Assembly: GCF_010015445.1 (NCBI RefSeq)
Contig: NC_053115.1
Location: 2,274,397 to 2,338,396 of the forward strand
Source of the DNA: Perca fluviatilis
Lineage: Eukaryota; Chordata; Actinopteri; Perciformes; Percidae
Length of the DNA: 64,000 nt
Direction: 5' to 3'
Shown in pieces: positions 22,170 to 32,945 of the stretch (positions are counted from its first letter, which is position 1; each line of letters opens with the position of its first letter). The translations under genes were made by a program, and so were the position numbers. The notes under the pieces were generated by a model. That model saw only the letters and a list, made by a program, of their open reading frames with translations. It was not told where the DNA came from and searched no databases.

Positions 22170-22339
22170 GTTACATTACATTACATGTCATTTTAGCCGA
22201 CACGGTTATCCAAAGCGACTTACAACTAGGGGTTAAGTGTCTTGCTCAGGGCCACATTGGTTGATGTATCTTAGTGGGAAATGAACCTAGATCTCTCGCA
22301 CCAAACGCATGGGTCATATCCACTGCGCCATCACCACTC
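22170..22339 (-). mobile_element. tRNA-derived V-type SINE
   Basis: On the minus strand: A box region gtggcgcagtggatatg, B box aggttcatttccca, central gccctgagcaagacacttaacccc, and 3' end gtcgctttggata..ctaaaatgacatgtaatgtaatgta. The same central and 3' parts occur at 30393-30578, where the copy is 5'-truncated. The 3' tail repeat is tgtaa. Confidence 0.85.
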
Positions 22340-22817
22340 AGTGCTGTGCATGGACTTGTAATGTGACTGTGTCTCCATGTAGTGTACTTAATGTTTCAGC
22401 ACAAATACATGTCCTATTGCAACCCTGACACTTTGGAAATGTAAGTGCCAGTAAGGACCCCTTAAACATTTCACACATTTTCACACATTATCACACACAA
22501 CCCAATCTGAAAGTACTTCAGATTGATGGATGAGGCTGCAAATATAAAAAGGGCTTTGCAGATGCATTGCATGTGGTCGTGTAACACACCACAAGCCAGC
22601 ACAGAGACTGTGGGTGGTGGCTGGATGATGAGGCGCAGGTTTTGGGATGAATGGACACATGATAGATGAAGGAAATGGGAGCCTGAGCATTTGGCAGCAG
22701 TTGAGCTGCGGGTATCGACAGGGCAATGCTTTATGGAACAAGAGAAGCACACCGATAGCCACTGAAATTAATTAACTGCAAACAATGAGGATGGTTAATA
22801 ATTATCATAATTTACAA
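22340..22817. other. Unassigned spacer
   Basis: No gene or named repeat. Two overlapping minus-strand frames of 93 codons (22471-22762) have no recognisable domain. Confidence 0.4.
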
Positions 22818-23115
22818 CACGTGTCAAACTCAAGGTCCGAGGGCCAAATCCGGCCCCTTGTAGATTTTAATCCAGCCCGTATATCAATTTGGGTTCACAA
22901 TAAATTTTGGCCCTCCTAGTTGAGCGCCAAACCAAAAACACAGAAAAGTGTTTTTCTAACTGTAATATCCTGACATTCAAAGCAGACATTTGGCAGATTT
23001 GCCGACTCAGAAAGTCCCCCAGAAGAAGCAGAGAGATAATTTCATATTCAGGTTGAGAAACAGGTTGTTGTGAAAAATTAAAAAAATTATCATTGTTTTG
23101 CAGGCAAAAGTGGCC
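22818..23115. mobile_element. hAT-like MITE, copy 1 (gtgtcaaactcaagg)
   Basis: Begins cacgtgtcaaactcaaggtc cgagggccaaatccggcccc, the well-known left end of a vertebrate hAT-type repeat. Its first 250 bases align with 23349-23530. No clear right end. Confidence 0.7.
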
Positions 23116-23164
23116 CAAATCTAATTTTTTGGGGGGATCCAGTGACCAGGTCAGACTTGTTCAG

Positions 23165-23345
23165 AAGTAGTGTGAACACTCAAATCAGATTTAGACCACA
23201 TCCATATGTGGTCCTGAATCAGACCCAGGTCTGATGTAGACCACTTCCATATGTGGTCCTGAATCAGACCCGGGTCTGATTGTTTTCAATGCGGCCGCAG
23301 TGTGAACAACCAAGGAGGATTTGATGCGACTTTTACGTCAATCTA
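23165..23345. mobile_element. Short palindromic MITE with 40-bp duplication
   Basis: gtgtgaacactcaaatcag near the left and cgcagtgtgaacaaccaagg near the right frame two copies of gaccac.tccatatgtggtcctgaatcagaccc (23195 and 23236). Each copy has a tccatatgtgg near-palindrome. Likely one non-autonomous element. Confidence 0.5.
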
Positions 23346-23348
23346 CAT

Positions 23349-23661
23349 CACATGTGCCAAACTCAAGGCCCGCGGGCCAAATCCGGCCCCTTGCAGATTT
23401 AGATCCGGACCGTGTATTAGTTTGGATTCACAATACATTTTGGCCCTCCTAGTTGTGCACCAAACCAAAAACACAGGAAAGTGTTATAAAGCAGAATTTG
23501 GCAGATTTGTCGACTCTGAGAGTCAGAAATTCCCCCAGAAGAAGAGAGAGAGAGCCACAAAAATGTCACAAAAGCATGTCAATAATCTCTCCATGTCTGG
23601 CCCTTGGTGTGATTCTCTCTTTCCAGTGTGGCCTTCTGGGAAAATGAGTTTGACCCCCCTG
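23349..23661. mobile_element. hAT-like MITE, copy 2
   Basis: Left end gccaaactcaaggcccgcgg and right end gagtttgacccccctg are complementary. The canonical fish/vertebrate form is caggggtgtcaaactca. Frames within are not genes. Confidence 0.8.
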
Positions 23662-23726
23662 CTTTACAACCTTGCTCTTTCTTTAAGGGGAGAAAGGTGA
23701 GGAGGGAGAATAGTTAAACTAGTGCT

Positions 23727-24235
23727 GTCAAAATTAACGCGATAACGAGTTAACGTGAATTCCTTTTAAACGCACTTAGTTCTTTGACGTGCGAGCAAAT
23801 AGATTTTTGTGGTTAACGTTATTGCAGGTGTGTTCAGTCAGAATGATGTCATGAAGTGGCGTATGTATGACACGCCAATTGGTATGCCATTATTGGCGTG
23901 TTATCAAGACGCAGACTCGCTTTTTAGCGTGTTCATCAACGCCGTTTGGCCTCCACTGACTTACATTACCTTGGGATTGCGTGTGAATTTACACCGTGGT
24001 GAATAGTATGAAAGGGCGGAAAGAACGGGGATCCTGTCCCGCGGGTCACATTTCCTAAACCCAAGCGTAGCCTTGTGATAACACGCCACGTGGCTTTAGA
24101 AAGTGGCGTGTGTGTTGCAGACTGCCATCCGCTGTATACAGCGTAGACATACACGCAGATAGCTCAAAATGCGTCCGGATAACACGCCACGTGGCTTTAG
24201 AAAGTGGCGTGTATATTTACGCGAAGTCATGATAT
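23727..24235. mobile_element. MITE cluster with paired 35-bp repeats
   Basis: Starts gtgctgtcaaaattaacgcg, the end of a common fish MITE (compare 56580). 24077-24111 and 24178-24212 are 35-bp direct repeats gataacacgccacgtggctt.., each of which is itself a 9-bp stem (acacgccac / gtggcgtgt). Boundaries are uncertain and at least two families may be merged. Confidence 0.5.
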
Positions 24236-24578
24236 CATGTTGGATTTAGTGTACAAAGTAGGCTTGATTTTGTATGTTATTTAAATTGTGTTCAGTTGCA
24301 GGAAAACTCAGAACTGTGATTAGACCAGCAGCAGAGTCTGCTCAGCCAGCAAAACATTTACATAAAAGTGAAAGTTCCTGCGTTTAGGTTTATTTTTTAT
24401 TCTAATAGAAACACACCTAAAATGTGTGTGTTCTAGGTAATAAAATATCAGAGGAGAGACAATCTCTTTTCCTTGTATGGTTCTTGCTGTGTAGCCTTAA
24501 GCTAAATGGTCACATATGTGGTCTTTTCATAGACTGTAAAATATTAATGGACAATGCATCTGGTTCGGCGAAGTGCTT
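24236..24578. other. Unassigned spacer before minisatellite
   Basis: AT-rich. Nothing recognised. Confidence 0.4.
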
Positions 24579-25449
24579 TAAATCTGCATACTGTCTGAAT
24601 TCCTGGAGGAGACTCCTTAAACCTGCTTTATATCTGAATTCCTGCAGGGGGAGACTCCTTAAACCTGCATTATATCTGAATTCCTGCAGGGGGAGACTCC
24701 TTAAACCTGTATTATATCTGAATTCCTGCAGGGGGAGACTCCTTAAACCTGTATTATATCTGAATTCCTGCAGGGGGAGACTCCTTAAACCTGCATTATA
24801 TCTGAATTCCTGCAGGGGGAGACTCCTTAAACCTGCATTATATCTGAATTCCTGCTGGGGGAGACTCCTTAAACCTGTATTATATCTGAATTCCTGCTGG
24901 GGAGACTCCTTAAACCTGTATTATATCTGAATTCCTGCTGGGGAGACTCCTTAAACCTGTATTATATCTGAATTCCTGCTGGGGAGACTCCTTAAACCTG
25001 TAATATATCTGAATTCCTGCAGGGGAGACTCCTTAAACCTGTATTATATCTGAATTCCTGCAGGGGAGACTCCAATAAACCTGTATTATATCTGAATTCC
25101 TGCAGGGGGAGACTCAATAAACCTGTATTATATCTGAATTCCTGCAGGGGGAGACTCCTTAAACCTGTATTATATCTGAATTCCTGCAGGGGGAGACTCA
25201 ATAAACCTGCATTATATCTGAATTCCTGCAGGGGGAGACTCCTTAAACCTGTATTATATCTGAATTCCTGCAGGGGGAGACTCTTTAAACCTGCATTATA
25301 TCTGAATTCCTGCAGGGGGAGACTCTTTAAACCTGCATTATATCTGAATTCCTGCTGGGGGAGACTCTTTAAACCTGCATTATATCTGAATTCCTGCAGG
25401 GGGAGACTCTTTAAACCTGCATTATATCTGAATTCCTGCAGGGGGAGAC
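24579..25449. repeat. 42-bp minisatellite (14-codon unit)
   Basis: About 21 copies of a 42-bp unit: cctgtattatatctgaattc then ctgcagggggagactcctta plus aa. Variation is in gcatta/gtatta, gcagg/gctgg, ggggg/gggg and ccttaaa/caataaa/tttaaa. Because 42 is divisible by 3 and stops are absent in one frame of each strand, both strands show 168-codon frames. This is an artefact of unit length, not a protein. Confidence 0.97.
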
Positions 25450-25905
25450 ACGTGCGGTTGCAAAAGGAGTTTGGTTTCTGTAGAAGTCTATGATTCACTC
25501 ATTTGATTTATGACTTCAGTAAACATTTTCATAATGAGTTTATAGTCTCAATCGCTAGTTTTAAGTCTTCTGCAACACAGAATGATGTTCATTTTTTGAA
25601 TTATGATCTCGTTGATTTTAAAATCTGCGATAAAGCAGGGGGTGTTTTAGGGCGTGGCTATGATGTGATTGCCAGTGAAAGTGTGTAACGTAACGTAGAG
25701 TGTAAGGGCTCCTCCCTCTCTCCTCCCTCTCGTCTAAAATCATCACATCCCCAACCAGGATGGCTGCGCCTATAACGGCAAACCGACGACTTGTACTGAC
25801 CATTAATATTACACAGTCTATGAGTCTTTTGTATGAAGCCATGTTTAATTTGCTGACTATAATTAACACATTATAGTTACTGTTGTTAAAAGATGTGCAA
25901 CATAT
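25450..25905. other. Unassigned spacer
   Basis: No gene recognised. A minus-strand 83-codon frame and a plus-strand 61-codon frame have no visible domain. Confidence 0.4.
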
Positions 25906-26285
25906 TTGTCACAAAGTTCAATCAAAGTAGTAGCTAAAGCTTTAATATTGTCTAATCTTGACTATTGTTCAGTGGTATGGTCTAATGCAACTCAAGGAAA
26001 AATAACTAAATTGCAAATGATGCAAAATAGAACTGCACATATCGCGCTTAGGTGTGGATATCGCACAAATGTTTTTACAATGCACAAATGTTTAGGTTGG
26101 TTATTTGTAAGAAATAGATTATTCTATTCATTATGTGTTTTTTATAGGAATAGTCTTGTTACAAAGAAACCATCTATTTTGTAAAATAAATTACCTTTCA
26201 GTTTAGATATACACAACTATGCGACTAGACATGCGACAAGAGGTAACTTTACTTTACCAAAAGCAAAGACTAATGCAGGAGCTAA
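25906..26285 (+). pseudogene. LINE ORF2 C-terminal fragment
   Basis: Reads AKALILSNLDYCSVVWSNAT, KLQMMQNRTAHIALRC, LGWLFVRNRLFYSLCVFYRN, then after a stop YATRHATRGNFTLPKAKTN. These are conserved post-RT motifs of fish non-LTR retrotransposons. It is 5'-truncated. The transcript 3' end is unclear: 26286-26640 is AT-rich. Confidence 0.85.
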
Positions 26286-26704
26286 TGAGGATCCTAAATA
26301 AACACACAAACATTGGAACCGTACGCTGGGAAAGGGAGTTGAGGACATGAGGGAGCACATCGGATTTTAAACAGCTGGCTTCGGTCAGACAGAATGTATT
26401 ATGTTATTGTGTTGGGATACATTTCATTGGACCTTTTTATCTCATTAAAGTATATGTATGTATTCATTTAAATGTTATTTTGGGAGGGTTAAATCATGTG
26501 GAACAGCAAAGTTTCCAGCTAATTCATTGGTTATTTAAAACAACAACATTCAGCGCTAAACAGATAATTACCATAAACACTACAGTGTTGTTAAATGTTA
26601 TTAATGCAAATAACCCATAATGCCTGGGGAGTGTAATTAGACCACAAACACACACACACACACTTATTTAAGGTTCTACATTTCATGAAAACAGACAGGG
26701 CTCT
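26286..26704. other. AT-rich spacer, possible LINE 3' UTR
   Basis: Follows the LINE fragment. Contains cattaaagtatatgtatgta and a short (CA)n at 26646-26663. Confidence 0.35.
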
Positions 26705-26716
26705 GTGTGTGTAGGT

Positions 26717-26756
<40 letters not shown>

Positions 26757-26759
26757 GTA

Positions 26760-26792
<33 letters not shown>

Positions 26793-26833
26793 AGGTGTGT
26801 GTATGCAGGTATGTGTGTGTGTATGTAGCTATG

Positions 26834-26903
<70 letters not shown>
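26705..26903. repeat. (GT)n microsatellite, interrupted
   Basis: GT tracts with gtaggtatgtg interruptions, ending in about 34 pure GT units. Confidence 0.97.
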
Positions 26904-26906
<3 letters not shown>

Positions 26907-26929
26907 CTGTAGGTGTGTGTATATATGAG

Positions 26930-27560
26930 CTCTTAGTACCTCTAACTAGACACTCACCACCAGAAAATCTGTTTTTAGCAAAGAATGGGGGCCAGAGCCT
27001 TCAGCTACCAGGCTCCTCTCCTGTGGAACCAGCTCCCAGTCTGGGACCAGGGGGCAGACAGTGTCGCCTCATTTAAGAATAAACGGAAAACGCTCCTCTT
27101 TGATAAAGCATATACTTAGGGAGTGAGGAGATCCAGAAATGCTTGTTACTAACCTAGCTCTGGGGAGTTTACTACGTCCAGCTATGCCCTGCAGGGCCCT
27201 GCTACACCATGAACTACTACAGCTACCATTTTTTAGTCACTGATCCATTATCTCTATTGTGACTATTATTTGCCACTGTTCATCACACCCCCAACTGGCC
27301 CCGTCAGACACCACCTTCCAAGAGCCTGGGTCTGTCCCGTCAGACACCTCCTACCAAGAGCCTGGGTCTGTCCCAGGTTTCTCCCTGAGAGGGAGTTTCT
27401 CCTCGCCACTGTCCCACTGAATACTTGCTCTTGGGGGAATTACTGGAATTGTTGGGTCTTTGTAAATTATAGAGTGTGGTCTAGACCTACTCTATCTGTA
27501 AAGTGTCTCGAGATAACTCTTGTTGTGAATTGATACTATAAATAAAATTGAATTGAATAT
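26930..27560 (+). mobile_element. L2 LINE 3' end (ORF tail plus 3' UTR)
   Basis: A frame from 26985 reads MGARAFSYQAPLLWNQLPVW and then GADSVASFKNKRKTLLFDKA before a stop at 27117-27119. This is the canonical C-terminus of fish L2 proteins. Further upstream the frame is shifted (ELLVPLTRHSPP). The 3' UTR includes a 37-bp duplication (gtcagacacc.cct.ccaagagcctgggtctgtcc, 27303-27375). It ends tgatactataaataaaattgaattgaat, the L2-type terminal repeat. It is 5'-truncated and presumably dead. Confidence 0.9.
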
Positions 27561-27561
27561 A

Positions 27562-27595
<34 letters not shown>

Positions 27596-27635
27596 GGGGG
27601 GGGGGCGTGTGTGTGTAGGTGTGCGTTTGTGTGTG

Positions 27636-27666
<31 letters not shown>

Positions 27667-27780
27667 AGGTATGTGTGCATGCGTTTGTGTGTGTAAGTGT
27701 GCGTGTGTGTGCGTGCGTGTGTGTGTTGGTGTGCGTGTAGGTATGCGTGCGAGCGAGCGTGCGTGCGTGCGTGTGTGTTT
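27561..27780. repeat. (GT)n with G13 run
   Basis: GT dinucleotides with gtaggtgtgcgt interruptions, a run of 13 G at 27593-27605, and a gcgtgcgagcgagcgtgcg CpG-containing end. Confidence 0.96.
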
Positions 27781-28245
<465 letters not shown>

Positions 28246-28353
28246 CTCTACAAGCTATCCTCCACTGCACTCCTCTTACACATTTACTCCTCCTCTTCTT
28301 CTCTGCCTTTCATCTTTTCTCTCCTCTCTCTTCTTTTTTCTACTTTCTTCTTA

Positions 28354-28575
28354 TGGCGCTGACACACCAACCTGATAATCGGCCGTCAGACAGTCTGGCG
28401 AGGTCGGTGACTCAAGTCTGCTCTGTGAGTTCTGTGCCGTCGTCACAGGGCTGCCGGGTTTCATTTTTTGGGCGACAACACAGATTAGCGCCACCTGCTG
28501 TCATGGAGACGTATTACACGCTCAAGTCGGCGTCTCTTCGGTGTGTTCTGAGGCACTTTTTGAGCATTGTTTTAA
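28354..28575. mobile_element. MITE with gacacacca terminus, copy 2
   Basis: Begins cgctgacacaccaacctgataatcggccgtc and contains agattagcgccacctgctgt and tcaagtcggcgtctct, both shared with 53825-53915. The right terminus is missing, so it is 3'-truncated. Confidence 0.75.
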
Positions 28576-28935
28576 CTACTTCCTGTTCCTGATACAGTAA
28601 TTATAATCAGAGCACGATACAATAATCACAACACAAATGTGCCAATGAAACGAATGATGCAAAGTGTGAGATTGTGCACTGGAGTCGCACTGACATTAAC
28701 TGATCGGCATCAGCTTATTTATTACTGTAATGCTTTTGACATTTCTCACTATTGCTCTGCTGATCTCCACCTCATGTGCCAAGCGTTTGGTACTGTTGAC
28801 TTTACTGAGATGAAGGGTCCTATCCTGCACCCGGCGCAGCACAAAGCCCGACCCAGGTGTCTTTGCTAGTTTAAGACTGACCCAGGTGTCAGTTTCCCGT
28901 CCAGCGCCCACGTCGTTTAAATAGCAAATGCACAT

Positions 28936-29195
28936 GGGCGTGCTGGTCTTACAGGGAGGTGTGTTCAGGTGCATTCTGGGCGTGCTGGTCTTACAGGGAG
29001 GTGTGTTCAGGTGCATTCTGGGCGTGCTGGTCTTACAGGGAGGTGTGTTCAGGTGCATTCTGGGCGCGTGCTGGTCTTACAGGGAGGTGTGTTCAGGTGC
29101 ATTCTGGGCGTGCTGGTCTTACAGGGTGGTGTGTTCAGGTGCATTCTGGGCGTGCTGGTCTTACAGGGAGGTGTGTTCAGGTGCATTCTGGGAGT
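28936..29195. repeat. 42-bp minisatellite inside a DNA element
   Basis: Six copies of a 42-bp unit gggcgtgctggtcttacagg + gaggtgtgttcaggtgcatt + ct, with one copy bearing an extra gc (29066). The repeated plus- and minus-strand frames across it (28928-29299) are artefacts. Confidence 0.96.
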
Positions 29196-29344
29196 ATTGC
29201 TATCTTGAGGCAGCGGGAAGTGATCGCGCCATTGACCAACAAAAACCTGGTCTAAAGTCAATAACGCAGCATTTCATTGTTATTTTAACAGAGCATTAGT
29301 AAAATGCTCCTAGGCTCGTGCACAGCACGCACACACTATGCTTG

Positions 29345-29348
<4 letters not shown>

Positions 29349-29402
<54 letters not shown>
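29349..29402. repeat. (CA)n microsatellite
   Basis: About 27 CA units within the decayed DNA element. Confidence 0.97.
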
Positions 29403-29405
<3 letters not shown>

Positions 29406-29778
29406 TACAAATAACAATATTAGGGTGTAAATCCTCCATCATAACAGCAATGCTCCAAGGTCCAAACACGCCTGGCTTTTAAAGGGAATGGGAGATGATC
29501 TCTGATTGGTTGATTGCATGTTACGCCCAAAACACACCTCTGATTCATTTAGACACTAAGTACAACCCTTTAGAACAATGCGCCTGGTGCACGGACCCGG
29601 TTTTCGGCCATGAAACTAGCAAAAGTGGATTTGAACACGCCCTAAACACACCTCGTTAAAACAGTGCCCTTAATGTTCATGTATGTTAACTGTGAGGGAT
29701 TGCTTCTCTTGTTGCTGTGATTCCTTTGGAGCTCCATCAAAGAGCAGAGCCTGTTCCTTGGCAGAAACGTCTCTGACT

Positions 29779-29945
29779 GGGGCACCCTGTTAGCTCACCT
29801 GGTAGAGTGTGCGCCCCATGTAACAAGGCTCAGTCCTTACCGCAGTGGCCCAGGGTTCAATTCCAACCTGTAGCCCTTTGCTGCATGTCTTCGACCTCTC
29901 TCTACCCAGTTTCCTGTCCTAACAATTAAAGGCGGGGTTTTTTAC
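29779..29945 (+). mobile_element. tRNA-derived SINE, second subfamily
   Basis: A box tagctcacctggtagagtg, B box agggttcaattcc, then cctgtagccctttgctgcatgtcttc and a taacaattaaaggcggggttttt end. Same subfamily as 8469-8652 but lacking its long (TC)n. Confidence 0.85.
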
Positions 29946-30257
29946 TCTATATACTTTTTCACATTTCACATAAATTCTGGGGCGGTTTGTTTGAGGTGGG
30001 ATCTGACCAAACTACAAGGCCCTTTGCATACTGGGATGAGTAAAATAAACAGTTGCTAGCAGCCGGAGGACGATTCAAGGTCTGACCTGGACTAGCAGCT
30101 CAATATTTTGTTCTCTTGGTATGTGGGTAAATGACTTCTGCCATACTGCAAACCCAAACAAGTGTTCAAAATGTTCTGGAGCCCCTGCCAACCCACTAAC
30201 TGTGAAAGAAGAGAGCCCAGTCAGTTTTTAGTGGGCTGTCTCAGTCAGAAAAACATG
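29946..30257. other. Unassigned spacer
   Basis: No gene or named repeat recognised. Confidence 0.4.
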
Positions 30258-30392
30258 GGATTCAACCATAGACCGTACAATTAATGGACAAAGTGACGCC
30301 GTATAGACTTCCACGGAGACCAGTGAAGTCACTTTTCCGGTGCTGGCTGAGCATTACTGAGCAGCCTCCAACTGAGCTTGAAGACATAGATG

Positions 30393-30578
30393 GTGATAAG
30401 ACACATACCTTTGGTGTGGGAGACATGGGTTCGATTCCCACTGTGATACATCAACCAATGTGTCCCTGAGCAAGGCACTTAACCCCTAGCTGCTCCAGAG
30501 GCGTGCAACCTCTGACATATATAGCAAATGTAAGTCGCTTTGGATAAAAGCGTCAGCTAAATGACATGTAATGTAATG
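30393..30578 (+). mobile_element. V-type SINE, 5'-truncated, nested
   Basis: Has the B box gggttcgattccc, the central ccctgagcaaggcacttaaccc and the 3' end gtcgctttggataaaagcgtc..atgtaatgtaatgta. Flanked by 6-bp tagatg on both sides (30387-30392 and 30579-30584). Copy A has the uninterrupted site (gagcttgaagacgtagatgt in complement), so this is a datable insertion. Confidence 0.9.
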
Positions 30579-30710
30579 TAGATGTGACGTGATCAACCTG
30601 TCTGAAAGTGTGAAGTCTTCTGATAGCTGTGCCGAGAGAAATCTCAATCATTCCCAATCTTACAGAGACGGAGAGCGTAGGTATATGTAAGGAGATAACA
30701 TAGGCACAGA

Positions 30711-30786
30711 CTAATTACTGATCACTAACATGCTAGTTAACATTAGTCATTACTGATCACTAACATGCTAGTTAACATTAGTCATT
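30711..30786. repeat. Two-copy 36-bp tandem duplication
   Basis: attactgatcactaacatgc + tagttaacattagtc occurs twice. Copy A has the equivalent only once. Confidence 0.9.
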
Positions 30787-30851
30787 AAACCTAAACAGCT
30801 AATGGAAATCCAAACTGCCTGTGAGCTTCTCCTGTACTATACGGTAATTCC

Positions 30852-31259
30852 AGACAGTTATGCCGCAGTTAGGTCAAAGTTGGAAACACACCCCCTGACC
30901 TCGGATTTACGAGCTCGGAACTCAAAACCCACCATGGCTGCCCCCCCCTGTATCAACAGTTGTGAAAGCTGCAGTAACATAAAGTTATTATTAGCACTTC
31001 TGTCTTATTTGTGTCTCACTAAATCAGTCGTTCACACAGGCATGTCCAACTTCTATCTGTGGACGTGTTGTTACACTGTTTGCATGCACAAAAAACAGCG
31101 TAATGCATTGTTATCAATTGCTAACAATAACAATAGCTAACCGGACTAGAGCTAACGAAAACAATGAAAATCTGACTTTTAAATAGAACGCATTCAACTC
31201 GGGTATGAAGTCATTCCCAGTTGCGGCTTCCGAGTTCCGAGGTAGATAGAACGCAGCAT
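30852..31259. mobile_element. 408-bp insert in copy B
   Basis: Absent from copy A, where about 16 bp (ctactgtgtgacagt in complement) occupy the position. Near the ends are ctcggaactc (30915) and gagttccgag (31231), an inverted pair, and tagatagaacgcagc at the right, which resembles 50880-50895. It is probably a further MITE, although no target duplication is clear. Confidence 0.5.
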
Positions 31260-31557
31260 AAGTCTCGTGGTTATGACCCAATCGTTAGCCTATTGTTATA
31301 AATGCGTCTGCTACGGAGCCATAACGTCAGGTACAAGGTAATGGAGCCTTTTATACATTGTTGTGTTTCTTTAGAAATAAACAACGGACAAATAGAGTCT
31401 TTAAACTCTTCAGATGTAAAGTTATTCTCTGTCAAAGTGACGTCAGAATGAATGGGAGTCAATGGGATGCTAATGGGAGGTGATCTCTTTGTAGCATTAA
31501 AAAGTCTCCATAGGAGGTTCACTTTCCGGATGTTCGCTTACCCCGTTGGATTCAACC

Positions 31558-32108
31558 AACAAGCCATTCAGTTTCAGCTCCCCTTCCTACGTCATATACA
31601 GGCTCATTAGAATATAGGATTGAGAACTACCTTTGCAGAGGTGCGCCATATTTTCCTCGCAAGCCAATGGAGCGTTAAATGGAGCGTTTCAGACAGAGGG
31701 TGATAACAGTATATTCAAAAAGACAGTATGGGCAAAATTATGTGTTTTTTTAGAAACCAAAAAAATAAGTATGAACATGAAAATGAGCATATGTCTCTTT
31801 TACGGCAGCAGCTGAAGCAGAGGGGATTTGACCGGTTAAATGAACAGTGCTGTGTTTGGTTTTTTTTGGGCAAAACTGGTTACCTTGTTCAGCAGCTGGA
31901 TTCTCGCGATATCACGAGATCATGTAAAAAACGCGTGATCATATGCAGAGGTGCTATTTGATAAAGTACCAGCGTTTTGGACCAGAGAAAACAATCTAAA
32001 GGTTTTTAAACAATGCTTTTTAGCTGAAGGTCTCTGTCAACACTAACAAAGCCTGCATTTAAAGTGAACTGACAGCAACATTTAGTGACATAAATTATAA
32101 ATGAGACA
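31558..32108. other. Repeat-like unassigned sequence
   Basis: agctccccttcctacgtcat, cctcgcaagccaatggagcg and tgatcatatgcagaggtgct look like pieces of dispersed fish MITEs. Boundaries and class are not determined. No gene. Confidence 0.35.
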
Positions 32109-32126
32109 GTACAGATGGAGAGAGGT

Positions 32127-32127
32127 A

Positions 32128-32198
<71 letters not shown>
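32127..32198. repeat. (AG)n microsatellite
   Basis: About 36 AG units, purine-only on the plus strand. Confidence 0.98.
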
Positions 32199-32201
<3 letters not shown>

Positions 32202-32319
32202 GATGAAAGAAATAATGCAGATGATGGAGAGAGGAAAAGGAGGATGAGGGGAGGTTTCTTTTTCTGCTGAATCAGAGAGATGGCAGTTTCTAAATGTCAG
32301 GACTCCTCTTGACTCCTGA

Positions 32320-32321
<2 letters not shown>

Positions 32322-32354
<33 letters not shown>

Positions 32355-32711
32355 GTTTGTGACATTATCTTTGTGGGGACCTGTCATTGACATAATGCAT
32401 TCCCTAGCCATCACAACTAAATGCCTAACCTTAACCCTTACCCTAACCTTAACCATCACCATTAAATGCCTAACCTTAACCCTTACCCTAACCTTAACCA
32501 TCACCACTAAATGCCTAACCTTAACCCTTACCCTAACCCTAAACACAACCTAATTCTAACCCTAATCCTAAAACCAAGTCTTAACCTTCAAACAGCCCTT
32601 TAAACTTGTGGGGTCCAGCATTTTGGCCACAGAAACCCAAAAATCGCGAACCCGCAAGTATAATGGACTCACGGTTTTTGGACCTCACAAATATAGTTAA
32701 ACAAGAACACA

Positions 32712-32752
<41 letters not shown>
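32322..32752. mobile_element. CA-bounded element with telomere-like core
   Basis: (CA)n at 32322-32353 and 32713-32752 frame a body whose ends agree in inverse: gacattatctttgtggggacc (32361) and ggtttttggacctcacaaatata (32672). The centre holds three imperfect 45-bp units with cctaaccttaacccttaccc, superficially like TTAGGG repeats. The same arrangement is familiar from many fish loci. Family class unknown. Confidence 0.7.
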
Positions 32753-32756
<4 letters not shown>

Positions 32757-32901
32757 CTATAAATGTTGGAGCAAAGAGAGCAGGCAATTTGCATAAATGA
32801 GAGTTTAGTTGAAAATTTTGGCAAAGCCAGAGAGGGATCAAGAATAGAGGAGAGGAGAGAGATGCTGACAAAGACAGTGAACGGAAGAGAGAAAGCAGAC
32901 A

Positions 32902-32945
32902 AGTCAGTCAGTCACTCAGTCAGTCAGTCAGTCGACAAGTCAGTA
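32902..32945. repeat. (CAGT)n tetranucleotide
   Basis: About ten imperfect cagt units, cagtcagtcactcagtcagt and so on. Confidence 0.85.

Larger units (their letters stand above)
28795..29690. mobile_element. Decayed DNA element carrying a 42-bp minisatellite
   Basis: Contains cctgcacccggcgcagcaca, ctttgctagtttaagactga, cgtcgtttaaatagcaaatg, gcagcgggaagtgatcgcgc and catgaaactagcaaaagtgg, which I recognise as one dispersed fish repeat. In its centre the 42-bp unit, single in the usual form, is multiplied, and a (CA)n tract occupies 29349-29402. Termini were not resolved. Confidence 0.55.
30267..31548. mobile_element. DNA element, copy B, inverted, with nested insertions
   Basis: Inverted relative of 4284-4908, flanked by a perfect 9-bp duplication ggattcaac (30258-30266 and 31549-31557). 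Compared with copy A it contains a SINE (30393-30578), a tandem duplication (30711-30786) and a 408-bp insert (30852-31259). No intact frame. Confidence 0.85.

Noticed and set aside
28696..29299. Repeat proteins on both strands (MHLNTPPCKTST; GVLVLQGGVFRCIL)
   Set aside because: Translations of the 42-bp minisatellite inside a DNA element.
32419..32575. Interstitial telomeric repeat
   Set aside because: The cctaaccttaacccttaccc units are imperfect 45-bp repeats inside a dispersed CA-bounded element, not (TTAGGG)n.
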